Of a stretch of 64,000 nucleotides of DNA, positions 29,040 to 37,262 are shown one piece after another. The stretch comes from Povalibacter uvarum. GTDB lineage: Bacteria; Pseudomonadota; Gammaproteobacteria; Steroidobacterales; Steroidobacteraceae. Location of the stretch: positions 62,001 to 126,000 of the forward strand of contig NZ_JACHHZ010000006.1 of the NCBI RefSeq assembly GCF_014202975.1, given 5' to 3'. Made by a program: the position numbers and the translations under genes. Position 1 is the first letter of the stretch, and each line of letters starts with the position of its first letter. The notes under the pieces are model-generated. The model was not told where the DNA came from. It saw only the letters and a list, made by a program, of their open reading frames with translations, and made no database searches.

Positions 29040-30395
29040 ATGACGACCGAGGCTCCAGTCACCAAAATCAGCCGACTCGCCGCGCTGCGCAGCGCGCTCG
29101 AGCGGGGAACCATGCGCCACGGTCAGCGCATGATCAATTCCCTGCACCCGGCGGAAATTGCCTCGCTCATCGAATCGCTGCCGCCCGCCAAGCGTGAAAT
29201 CGTCTGGGAATTCGTCGATCCCGAGCTCGAGGGTGATGTGCTCGTCGAGCTCAACGAGGAAGTGCGGGCCGAGCTGATCGGCGGCATGGACGCGGACGAG
29301 CTCATCGCCGCGACCGAAGGCATGGAAGTCGACGACCTCGCCGACCTCATCGGGGACCTGCCCGAGACGCTGAATGAGCGCGTCCTGCGGTCGATGGACG
29401 CTCAGGACCGCGAACGGTTGAGCGCGGTGCTGGGATTTGAGCAGGACAGCGCCGGCGGCCTCATGAATCTCGACGCTGTCACGATCCGTCCGGACGTGAC
29501 ACTGGAAGTGGTCATCCGCTACCTGCGGATGCGGGCCGAACTGCCCGACCGCACGGACCGGCTCTTCGTGGTCAATCGATACGATCAGTATCTCGGCGGG
29601 CTCGATCTCACCCGGCTGCTGACGGAAGACCCGGAGCGGACGGTCGGCGAAGTGATGGATTCGACCGTCGAGGGTATTGCCCCTGAAGCGCCGGCCCGCG
29701 AAGTCGCGAAGCTCTTCGAAGACCGCGACCTCGTGTCCGCGGCCGTCGTGAGCTCGGACGGCAAGCTGCTCGGCCGCATCACCATCGACGACGTCGTCGA
29801 CGTCATCCGCGAAGAGGCCGATCACTCCGTCCTGAGCATGGCCGGCCTCGACGAGGACGAGGACATGTTCGCCGGCGTCGTGCGCAGCGCCCGTCGGCGT
29901 GCCGTCTGGCTGGGCGTCAATCTCGCTACTGCATTCCTCGCTGCCAATGTCGTGGGATTGTTCGAGGCCACGATCGAAAAAGTGGTGGCGCTCGCCGTGC
30001 TGATGCCGATCGTCGCCAGCATGGGCGGCATCGCGGGCAGTCAGACCCTGGTGCTCATCATCCGCGGTATCGCGCTGGGCCAGGTCGAGGATGCGAACGC
30101 CCGCTGGCTGCTGATCCGCGAAATCCTCGTCGGCATGTTCAACGGACTATTCGTCGCCGGCCTCGTCGGCCTGGCGGCGGGACTGTGGTTTCACGAGTGG
30201 AAAATCGGCGCGATCATCTGTGGAGCATTGATGATCAATCTGCTCGCCGCCGCCATCACAGGCGTCAGCGTCCCGCTGGTTCTCAAGCGCTTCGGAGTCG
30301 ATCCCGCGCTCGCGGGTGGCGTGATCCTGACGACGTTCACCGACTGCATCGGCTTCGCGTCGCTACTGGGTCTCGGCACTCTGTTCCTGACGTGA
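29040..30395 (+). CDS. mgtE: Magnesium transporter MgtE
   Basis: 451 residues: acidic N-terminal MgtE domain (about 20-125), two CBS domains (about 130-255), and five C-terminal membrane helices. VLMPIVASMGGIAGSQTLVLIIRGIALGQ is the pore-lining signature. The cytosolic domains close the channel when Mg2+ is high. Its 3' end overlaps the convergent patatin gene by 33 bases. Confidence 0.96.
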   Translation: MTTEAPVTKISRLAALRSALERGTMRHGQRMINSLHPAEIASLIESLPPAKREIVWEFVDPELEGDVLVELNEEVRAELIGGMDADELIAATEGMEVDDLADLIGDLPETLNERVLRSMDAQDRERLSAVLGFEQDSAGGLMNLDAVTIRPDVTLEVVIRYLRMRAELPDRTDRLFVVNRYDQYLGGLDLTRLLTEDPERTVGEVMDSTVEGIAPEAPAREVAKLFEDRDLVSAAVVSSDGKLLGRITIDDVVDVIREEADHSVLSMAGLDEDEDMFAGVVRSARRRAVWLGVNLATAFLAANVVGLFEATIEKVVALAVLMPIVASMGGIAGSQTLVLIIRGIALGQVEDANARWLLIREILVGMFNGLFVAGLVGLAAGLWFHEWKIGAIICGALMINLLAAAITGVSVPLVLKRFGVDPALAGGVILTTFTDCIGFASLLGLGTLFLT

Positions 30396-31556
30396 CGACA
30401 AGCGGCGCATGACGCCAGTCGCGCCGGTCGACGCCACCGAGAAGCCGCCGATGAACGCGAGCAGATCCTCCGACCGCTTCATCGCATCCTGATAACCCAG
30501 CGCGATCAGCTCGCGCGTGAAGCTGTCCTGGAACAGCAGGTAGCTCATCAGCTGTCCTCCGCCGGTGTTCAACGCACCCATCGTTCGAAGCAGCACACGC
30601 AGCGCGCGCGGCAACGACCCCACGTGATGCCGGGCGATCTCAGAGATGTCGCGGCTGGGAAGGATCACCAGCAGATTGATCTTGCGCAGATGGAGCTCGC
30701 CCTGCTGCGCCGGCAACCCATTGTCGAGCAGGTTGTTGATCTGCGTCAGACGCTCCATGTCGGCATACAGACCGTCCGTGAACAACGCATCGAGCATGTA
30801 GCCGAAGATCTGGCCGAACGTCGGACAGACCGGCGGCTGCGGACAGACGACATGCGACTCGTTGCGCGTACCGATCACGAGCAACCGGTCGGCGCCGAGA
30901 TGGATCGCGGAACTGAACGGACTGGCCTGTCGCATTGCGCCATCACCGTAGTACTCGTTGCCCATGAGCACCGGCGGAAACAGGAACGGAACCGCCACGC
31001 TCGCCATCAGGTGATCGAGCGAGAGCTGCGCCGGTTCACCGACACGCCGCAACCGGGCCCAGGGAACGCTGCCGGCTTTGCTCTCGTAAAACGACACTGA
31101 CCGGGCGGTGATGTAGCCGGCCGCGGCGATCGACAGCGCATCGAGCTGACCGGCTTCGATGGACTTGCTCACCCGGGCGAAATCGAACTGCTCCTTGAGC
31201 AGCTCGCGCAGCGGCGAATTGTCGAACAGGGATTTGGGCGGCGGCAGCAGCCAGCCGCCCGACATCATGGCGAACAGCCAGTGCAGGCCGGACCGCATCA
31301 TGCTCGCGGTATCCGCCCTGAACACCTGTTCGACCTGGAAATTGCGCCACACGCGCTCGAGGTTGCCGACGGCGACGCGAAAGCGGTCGGCGTGAACCGC
31401 CAGCGCGGTGGCATTCACCGCCCCGGCGGATGTGCCTGTAATCACGGGAAACGGATTGATCGCGCGGGCCGGCAGCAGATCGGCGATCGCACGCAGCACA
31501 CCGACCTGGTATGCCGCACGTGCACCGCCGCCCGGCAGCACCAATCCGAGCTTCAT
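30363..31556 (-). CDS. Patatin-like phospholipase
   Basis: 397 residues from ATG 31556. LVLPGGGARAAYQVGVL holds the oxyanion hole, GTSAG (41-45) the nucleophile Ser43, and YYGDGAMRQ the catalytic Asp (DGA form). Patatins hydrolyse lipid acyl esters; no signal peptide is seen, so it probably acts inside the cell. The frame stays open to 31820, and a 15-base triplet repeat just upstream encodes a 5-residue repeat in the same frame, so a longer start cannot be ruled out. AGAGGGGG precedes the chosen ATG. Confidence 0.88.
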   Translation of the reverse strand: MKLGLVLPGGGARAAYQVGVLRAIADLLPARAINPFPVITGTSAGAVNATALAVHADRFRVAVGNLERVWRNFQVEQVFRADTASMMRSGLHWLFAMMSGGWLLPPPKSLFDNSPLRELLKEQFDFARVSKSIEAGQLDALSIAAAGYITARSVSFYESKAGSVPWARLRRVGEPAQLSLDHLMASVAVPFLFPPVLMGNEYYGDGAMRQASPFSSAIHLGADRLLVIGTRNESHVVCPQPPVCPTFGQIFGYMLDALFTDGLYADMERLTQINNLLDNGLPAQQGELHLRKINLLVILPSRDISEIARHHVGSLPRALRVLLRTMGALNTGGGQLMSYLLFQDSFTRELIALGYQDAMKRSEDLLAFIGGFSVASTGATGVMRRLSSRQEQSAETQ

Positions 31557-31565
31557 GCCCCCTCT

Positions 31566-31610
31566 GGATGGATCCAGATTGGATGAATCCAGCTTCGATG
31601 AATCAAACTC
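31566..31610. repeat. Three imperfect 15-base tandem units upstream of the patatin gene
   Basis: GGATGGATCCAGATT, GGATGAATCCAGCTT and CGATGAATCAAACTC lie end to end. They are multiples of three, and on the minus strand read as DSS-type pentapeptides in the patatin frame. They may be leader DNA, a protein-binding site, or part of a longer N-terminus. Confidence 0.6.
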
Positions 31611-31818
31611 GGTGGTCAAAGCAGTCCGCCCTACCCGCTTCCAAGTCCTGCGCCTGTCGTGCGTCTGGCTATTGTGTGCAGTGAATCGCATGGCAGCGTA
31701 ACGCCTCAAGCAGGCGTGAGTTGCCGTCGGTTCAGGATTAGTATGGCACAGTGCCATCGCAGGCCGGCGTTGACGCCGCCAGCCGTCATCGACCCTTGTT
31801 ACATACCGTGGAGCTTCC

Positions 31819-32358
31819 ATGAACCGTATCCCCGCCCTCCGCGCCCTGACCTTCGGGATGCTGCTGGCCTGGTTCGCCGTGCTGCATGCAGAGCCGCAAC
31901 TCGGCAGCGCGGCGCCCGCTTTCCGTCTGCAGGATCAGAACGGCAAGTGGCACGAGCTGAAGGATTACCGCGGCAAGTGGGTCGCGCTGTACTTCTATCC
32001 GAAGGATCAGACACCGGGCTGCACGACCCAGGCGTGCGAGTTCCGCGACAACATTTTCGCGTTCCGCGAAGCCGGCGCCGTGATCCTCGGCATCAGCGTC
32101 GACGACGTCGAATCGCACAAGAAGTTCTCCGAGAAGCACGGCCTGCCGTTCCCGATCCTCGCGGATTCCACGAAGGCGACCGCGAAGGAATACGGCGTCC
32201 TGAAGAAATTCTTCGGCACCCTCGAAGCCGCCCGTCGCGACACCTTCCTGATCGACCCCCAGGGGCGAGTCGTGAAGCACTACATGGACGTGGATCCGAA
32301 GGGGCACTCGCAGGTGGTGTTGAATGACATCAAGGAGCTGCAGAAGAAGGCTAGTTAG
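31819..32358 (+). CDS. Exported peroxiredoxin of the BCP/PrxQ type
   Basis: 179 residues with an N-terminal signal peptide (hydrophobic 8-22, cleavage near LHA-EP). The thioredoxin-like domain carries TPGCTTQACEF: peroxidatic Cys68 and resolving Cys73, the atypical 2-Cys PrxQ arrangement. It reduces hydroperoxides. BCP proteins are usually cytosolic, so the signal peptide implies a periplasmic role. It is divergent from the patatin gene across 262 bases and followed by a strong terminator. Confidence 0.92.
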   Translation: MNRIPALRALTFGMLLAWFAVLHAEPQLGSAAPAFRLQDQNGKWHELKDYRGKWVALYFYPKDQTPGCTTQACEFRDNIFAFREAGAVILGISVDDVESHKKFSEKHGLPFPILADSTKATAKEYGVLKKFFGTLEAARRDTFLIDPQGRVVKHYMDVDPKGHSQVVLNDIKELQKKAS

Positions 32359-32452
32359 CGGCGAGCAACGAGCAGCGAGCCAGAAAATCAGAGAGGCCGG
32401 CGTTAGCCGGCCTTTTTTCTTGTCTGGCTACCCGCTCGCAGCTCGTCGCTCG
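32355..32452. repeat. Paired heptamer arrays, locus 3, around a terminator
   Basis: Plus-strand units TTAGCGG, CGAGCAA, CGAGCAG, CGAGCCA run from 32355 to 32382 and end in GAAAA. On the minus strand, units CGAGCGA, CGAGCTG, CGAGCGG, GTAGCCA (32452 to 32425) end in GACA. The AGCCAGA borders face each other with the intrinsic terminator between. The pair sits between convergent genes. Confidence 0.8.
32394..32418 (+). terminator. Intrinsic terminator of the peroxiredoxin gene
   Basis: AGGCCGGC pairs with GCCGGCCT around a GTTA loop, followed by six T. This is a textbook Rho-independent terminator on the plus strand. The reverse side is less T-rich but may also slow transcription from the facing VWA gene. 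Confidence 0.9.
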
Positions 32453-32461
32453 CCGCCGGTT

Positions 32462-33637
32462 TTAGTGCAGTGCCTTGATCGCCTGATCCAGCCCCGCCAG
32501 CGTCAGCGGGAACATCCGGTCTTCGATCAGTTCGCGGGTGAGTTGCACTGACGGGGTGTATTCCCAGCGCTGCTGCGGTTCAGGATTGAGCCAGACGTGA
32601 TGCGGCCAGGTGTGAGTCAGCCGTTGCATCCAGAGGGCGCCCGGCTCTTCGTTCCAATGCTCGACGCTGCCGCCGGGCTGCACGATCTCGTAGGGGCTCA
32701 TCGTCGCGTCGCCGACGAAAATCAGCTTGTAGTCGTGGCCGTAGGTGCGCATCACTTCCATCGTCGAGATCTTTTCGCGATGACGGCGGCGGTTGTCCTT
32801 CCACACCGACTCGTAGACGAAGTTGTGGAAGTAGAAATACTCCATGTGCTTGAACTCGGTGCGCGCCGCCGAGAACAGTTCCTCGCAGACGCGCACGTGA
32901 TCGTCCATGGAACCGCCGACATCCAGGAACAGCAGGATCTTGATGGCGTTGTGACGCTCGGGAACGAACTTCAGGTCGAGCAGACCGGCATTGCGCGCCG
33001 TTGAGCTGATCGTGTCGTCGAGATCGAGATGATCCGCGACGCCTTCACGGGCGAACTTGCGGAGCTTGCGCAGCGCCACTTTGATGTTGCGCGTGCCGAG
33101 CTCGACGTTGTCCGCCAGGTTCTGGAACTCGCGCTTGTCCCAGACTTTCACCGCGCGACGATTGCGCGATTCATCCTGCCCGATACGAATGCCTTCGGGG
33201 TTGTAACCGTAAGCACCGAACGGCGACGTGCCCGCGGTGCCGATCCACTTGTTGCCGCCCTGGTGGCGTTCCTTCTGCTCTTCGAGCCGTTTCTTGAGCG
33301 TCTCGATCAGCTTGTCCCATCCGCCGAGCGCTTCGATCTTCGCTTTCTCTTCTTCGGAAAGCGTCTTCTCCGCCATGCGGCGCAGCCACTCTTCCGGAAT
33401 CTGTCCCATCATCGAATCGAACAGCTCTTCGACACCCTTGAAGTGCGCCGCGAACGCGCGGTCGAAGCGATCGAAATGCCGCTCGTCCTTCACCATGCAG
33501 GCACGCGACAGATAGTAGAAATCCTCGGCGCTCGCATTCGCGAGCCGCGCCTCGAGCGCCTCGAGCAGCGTGAGGAACTCCGTGATCGAGACCGGGACGC
33601 CGGCTTCGCGGAGTTTGAAGAAGAAGGGGATCAGCAT
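32462..33637 (-). CDS. VWA domain-containing protein (CoxE-like)
   Basis: 391 residues from ATG 33637 (MLIPFFFKLREAGVPVSITEFL). The C-terminal von Willebrand A domain has the metal-binding motif LFLDVGGSMDDHV (DxGxS). The N-terminal half matches the CoxE/DUF58-adjacent VWA proteins that work with MoxR ATPases. Such pairs act as chaperones that insert cofactors or remodel complexes; the client here is unknown. It is directly downstream of the moxR gene on the same strand. Confidence 0.93.
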   Translation of the reverse strand: MLIPFFFKLREAGVPVSITEFLTLLEALEARLANASAEDFYYLSRACMVKDERHFDRFDRAFAAHFKGVEELFDSMMGQIPEEWLRRMAEKTLSEEEKAKIEALGGWDKLIETLKKRLEEQKERHQGGNKWIGTAGTSPFGAYGYNPEGIRIGQDESRNRRAVKVWDKREFQNLADNVELGTRNIKVALRKLRKFAREGVADHLDLDDTISSTARNAGLLDLKFVPERHNAIKILLFLDVGGSMDDHVRVCEELFSAARTEFKHMEYFYFHNFVYESVWKDNRRRHREKISTMEVMRTYGHDYKLIFVGDATMSPYEIVQPGGSVEHWNEEPGALWMQRLTHTWPHHVWLNPEPQQRWEYTPSVQLTRELIEDRMFPLTLAGLDQAIKALH

Positions 33638-33646
33638 TGGGAGAAG

Positions 33647-33714
33647 CGGTTGGCGGTTGGCGGTTGGCGAGAAGAAGGGCTGGATCGGACCAGTCACCTC
33701 CGCTATCCGCCATC
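33647..33714. repeat. Heptamer array, locus 4 (moxR-VWA gap)
   Basis: Three identical units CGGTTGG at 33647-33667 followed by CGAGAAG. An opposite-facing pair CGCTATC, CGCCATC lies at 33701-33714. The array is in the transcript between moxR and the VWA gene, 9 bases from the VWA start. Confidence 0.7.
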
Positions 33715-33723
33715 CCCTTCAGC

Positions 33724-34578
33724 TCATTGCCGGCCCTGGCGGCGGTGGAGGAAGACGAGCTGTTCGAACAGGTGCACGTCCTGCTCGTTCTTGAGCAGTG
33801 CGCCGTAAAGCGGGGGGATCGACTTCTTGGGGTCGTCGGTGCGCAGCGCTTCCGGCGGAATGTCTTCGGCGACGAGCAGCTTGATCCAGTCGAGCAGTTC
33901 GGAGGTCGACGGCTTCTTCTTCAGTCCCGGGGTTTCGCGCAGCTTGAAGAATGCGTTCATCGCTTCGGCGAGCAGATCCTTCTTGAGCGTCGGGTAGTGA
34001 ACCTGGACGATCTGCTCCATCGTGGCGGCGTCGGGGAAACGGATGTAGTGGAAGAAGCAGCGGCGCAGGAAAGCGTCCGGCAGTTCCTTCTCGTTGTTGC
34101 TCGTGATGATGATGATCGGACGATGACGCGCCTTGATCCACTGACGCGTTTCGTACACGTAGAACTCCATCCGATCGAGCTCGTGCAGCAGATCGTTCGG
34201 AAACTCGATGTCCGCCTTGTCGATCTCGTCGACCAGCAGCACCGGCTGCACGTCGCTCTCGAACGCTTCCCACATGCGTCCCTTGACGATGTAGTTGCCG
34301 ATGTCATGCACCTTCGCTTCGCCGAGCTGCGAATCGCGCAGGCGCGAAACCGCGTCGTACTCGTAGAGACCCTGCTGAGCTTTCGTGGTCGACTTGATGT
34401 GCCAGCGGTAGAGAGGACGGTTCAGCGAACGCGCCACTTCTTCGGCGAGCTGCGTTTTGCCAGTGCCAGGCTCGCCCTTCACCAGCAGCGGACGCCCGAG
34501 CGTCACCGCCGCGTTGACGGCCATCATCAGATCTTCGGTCGCGACGTAGCTGTCGGTTCCGGCAAAGCGTGAAGACAT
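33724..34578 (-). CDS. MoxR-family AAA+ ATPase
   Basis: 284 residues: Walker A GEPGTGKT (35-42), Walker B VLLVDEIDKAD, sensor 1 IIITSNNEKELPDAFLRRC. MoxR ATPases act with VWA proteins to mature or remodel client complexes, and the VWA partner follows in the same direction. No client operon (for example cox or nor genes) is adjacent, so the substrate is not indicated. Confidence 0.94.
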   Translation of the reverse strand: MSSRFAGTDSYVATEDLMMAVNAAVTLGRPLLVKGEPGTGKTQLAEEVARSLNRPLYRWHIKSTTKAQQGLYEYDAVSRLRDSQLGEAKVHDIGNYIVKGRMWEAFESDVQPVLLVDEIDKADIEFPNDLLHELDRMEFYVYETRQWIKARHRPIIIITSNNEKELPDAFLRRCFFHYIRFPDAATMEQIVQVHYPTLKKDLLAEAMNAFFKLRETPGLKKKPSTSELLDWIKLLVAEDIPPEALRTDDPKKSIPPLYGALLKNEQDVHLFEQLVFLHRRQGRQ

Positions 34579-34595
34579 TGGAACTCCGAAAGAAG

Positions 34596-34690
34596 GCTAC
34601 TGGCTGCTGGCCAGCTGGCTGACTGGCCAGAGAAGAGCAGATCTTCTCCGGCCTGACCCGGATTTGCCAGCTCGCCGGTTCACCAGTTGA
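34596..34690. repeat. Heptamer/octamer array, locus 5 (between acylase and moxR)
   Basis: Units GCTACTG, GCTGCTG, GCCAGCTG and GCTGACTG, then border GCCAGAGAA ending at 34634. An inverted, more degraded partner with CTGG/CCGG units lies at about 34664-34690. It shows the same border as other loci, but with 7- and 8-base units mixed. Confidence 0.65.
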
Positions 34691-34693
34691 CAG

Positions 34694-37066
34694 TTACGGC
34701 GTGAGTCGCAGCGTGTGCTCGGTTTTTCCCGGCAGCAAGGGTCGTGGTTCTCCACGCACCCAGGCCTCGTGGCCCGCACCGTAGAACGGCGACAGAGGAT
34801 GGTCCACCGGTCCGCCCGGCATCTGGAACAGGCCTTCCGCTTCTTTTCCCGGAGACACGACGAGACGCTGCGACGCACCGAAGGCCGGGCCCTGGGCGCG
34901 AGGCATCGCGGAATCTCCGGACATCGGGTCGGTCGGCATATCGAGCCAGCGCGCGGCAAACGGCAATGCGCCGGACAGCGGATGGCGCATGTGCAACGTG
35001 TTCTGGCGCCCCCAGGTACACGGCTCCGCGCACTCTTCCGCGAGCTTCACCAGCGAACGGTCGAACGCGGCAAGCAACGCATCCTCCCAGCCCGAATAGC
35101 GGGGATCGAGCAGGTGCTGAGGTCGCTGGGTCACGATCTGCCACAGCGCACCCTCGAACTGCGCCGACGGTGCGAAGGTGGTTTCAGGGTGCTTCGAGCG
35201 CGCCTGAGCGATCAATGCGTCGAATACCTCGTTGCGCACCTGAAGTCGGAATGCGCGCACGATCGGATAACCGGCATCCTCAGCAGACGCGCGCGCTTTC
35301 CAATGCTCGACCAGCTCTCTCGCCTTCGCGCGTGCCGGCTGGTTGGCCAGCGCTGGTTCGTTCAGCAGGTCCAGCAAGAGATCGCGCCATCGGACCAGGA
35401 ATAGCGCGCGATCATCGATCTGCAATTCGGCGAGCTGCTGTGGCGTCGCCTGCGTGAGACCGAGAAGACCATCGCGAATCTGCGCAGCTCGCGCACCGAG
35501 GTCATAGCCGCCATCGCCCATGAAGGCGAGCCACGTCTCGACATCGATGGTGCGAGTGTTCGCCGTCCACAAGCGACCGGCGGCAGGATCGATCACCCGC
35601 GGATATTCATCGGCGGTGCGCCAGCCCGTCCATCCTGTTCCCGGCGTGCGCCAGGAGGTCGGCAGCGTCGAGTCGTAGTTCGCACGGATCGGCACCTGCC
35701 CCATGAGCGACCAGCCGATGTGGCCCTGCTGATCGACCGCGAGAAAATTCTGCACCGGCGTGCCCGAACGATTCGCAGCGGTGAGCGCTTCCTGCACATT
35801 CGTCACGGTTTCGAAGTCGAGCATGCGAACGTTCGTTGCGCGTGAATGATGCGCAGTCCACGCGAGCGCCAGCGGTCGCCCTTGCGAATCGTGATTCACG
35901 ATCGGACCCCATCGTGTGGTCTTCACTTCCAGTGCGATCGGATCTGCGCCGCGAACCTCGAGCGTTTCGCTGTGCGTCTCGATGGCTTCGGTCGTATCAC
36001 CAACGAAATACCGCCCTTCGTTCGCCGGATCCAATTCGACGACGACGAGATCGGTCCAGTCGCCATAGCTGTTGGTGAAGCCCCATGCGACGCGGCCATT
36101 GCTGCCGACCACCATGACAGGCAGTCCGGGAAGCGTCACACCAACGAGGTCACGAGGTGTTTCGGCGCCGCCCGTCACGACCAGTCTCGCGTGATACCAG
36201 ACGTGCGGCAGGCGCAGGCCAAGGTGCATGTCATTCGCAAGCAAAGCCGCATCGGCGACCGCATGACCGGCATCGACCGCCCAGCTATTGCTGCCGACGA
36301 CCAGACGTTCTTCCCACGGCGTGTTGGAGACTGGAGCTGACAGTGCGGCTACACGAGCTTCGCCCTGGCGCAGGTCCATCACATCGGGCCCCGGGATCGC
36401 TGGAACGCGCCACGTACCCCCCGTGATCGGCGCATCCCATTCCGTACCGAGCGGATGCAGGAACGCGAACATCGCGGGCGGCAGAATCTCGTGGAGCTGC
36501 GATCGCGCGAGCTCATCAGCGCCCGACGAATCGTTCAGGCTCAGATACATCGAGAACGCGGTGAGAACTGAATCCTCAGCGAGCCATGGCTGTGGTTTCG
36601 TGCGCAGGACGAAGTATTCCCACGGCCTCGCTCTCGCTCCACCGAGCGCCGCATTCACACCGTCGACATAGGCCTCAAGGAGACTGCGATCCGAATCCGG
36701 CATCCCGGCAACGACTTGCTGTGCGACTTTGCGGAACGCATGAATGCGCAAGCGCTTGTCCGAATCGATCGTTGCCGCACCGAGCAGAGCAGAGAGCTCG
36801 CCGGCGGCCGCCCGCCGCATCAGGTCCATCTGGAAGAAGCGATCCTGCCCGTGGGCATACCCCGTCGCGAAAGCCAGCTCGCGTCGCGAAGCCGCCTTGA
36901 TCGTCGGCGTACCGGATTTGTCACGCTCAATGGTCGCGGAGACGCCGATACCGGCGACGTCGCCGTCGAGCTGCGGCAGGCTGCCGCGAAACATGAGATA
37001 GCCGGTCGCGATCACGATGACGATCAATGCGACGACGGCAATAGCGATCCGGCCAAGCAAACGCAT
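34694..37066 (-). CDS. Penicillin acylase family hydrolase (Ntn type)
   Basis: 790 residues with an N-terminal membrane helix or uncleaved signal (about 5-25). The precursor is expected to cut itself before the nucleophile in GSNSW (Ser259), giving alpha and beta chains. Oxyanion Asn and catalytic Arg regions are present downstream. Relatives hydrolyse beta-lactams or N-acyl-homoserine lactones, so quorum-signal degradation or peptide/amide scavenging are both possible. The substrate cannot be read from sequence. It lies between the pyk and moxR groups, on the same strand. Confidence 0.92.
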   Translation of the reverse strand: MRLLGRIAIAVVALIVIVIATGYLMFRGSLPQLDGDVAGIGVSATIERDKSGTPTIKAASRRELAFATGYAHGQDRFFQMDLMRRAAAGELSALLGAATIDSDKRLRIHAFRKVAQQVVAGMPDSDRSLLEAYVDGVNAALGGARARPWEYFVLRTKPQPWLAEDSVLTAFSMYLSLNDSSGADELARSQLHEILPPAMFAFLHPLGTEWDAPITGGTWRVPAIPGPDVMDLRQGEARVAALSAPVSNTPWEERLVVGSNSWAVDAGHAVADAALLANDMHLGLRLPHVWYHARLVVTGGAETPRDLVGVTLPGLPVMVVGSNGRVAWGFTNSYGDWTDLVVVELDPANEGRYFVGDTTEAIETHSETLEVRGADPIALEVKTTRWGPIVNHDSQGRPLALAWTAHHSRATNVRMLDFETVTNVQEALTAANRSGTPVQNFLAVDQQGHIGWSLMGQVPIRANYDSTLPTSWRTPGTGWTGWRTADEYPRVIDPAAGRLWTANTRTIDVETWLAFMGDGGYDLGARAAQIRDGLLGLTQATPQQLAELQIDDRALFLVRWRDLLLDLLNEPALANQPARAKARELVEHWKARASAEDAGYPIVRAFRLQVRNEVFDALIAQARSKHPETTFAPSAQFEGALWQIVTQRPQHLLDPRYSGWEDALLAAFDRSLVKLAEECAEPCTWGRQNTLHMRHPLSGALPFAARWLDMPTDPMSGDSAMPRAQGPAFGASQRLVVSPGKEAEGLFQMPGGPVDHPLSPFYGAGHEAWVRGEPRPLLPGKTEHTLRLTP

Positions 37067-37182
37067 CCGGGCCCCTCTTGTAGTTATTCGGCCGGGCGAT
37101 TATCGAGGGCCCCTCCCTGGGGCGCCAGCCGGAAGAAGATGATCCTGGAGCCGTCCTTACGCGCTGTCATAGCCGCGAAAAG

Positions 37183-37262
37183 AGGCTGTCATCCCCGCGA
37201 AAGCGGGGATCCATCTTGTTCAAGGGCATGGATTTCCGCTTTCGCGGGAATGACGACAGCCT
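37183..37262. repeat. Large palindromic repeat at the pyk 3' end
   Basis: Arms 37188-37214 and 37228-37254 share a core CCCGCGAAAGCGG and its complement, with only three mismatches in 26 bases and a 13-base loop. Outer arms AGGCTGTC and GACAGCCT extend it, and the pyk stop codon lies in the right edge. Repeats with the core CCCGCGAAAGCGGG are widespread in proteobacterial intergenic DNA. It may act as a terminator or mRNA 3' stabiliser. Confidence 0.8.

Noticed and set aside
31557-31820. Full-length patatin start at 31820
   Set aside because: The extra residues are Arg/His-rich with no fold and run into the peroxiredoxin leader; only the part with the 15-base repeat remains an open question.
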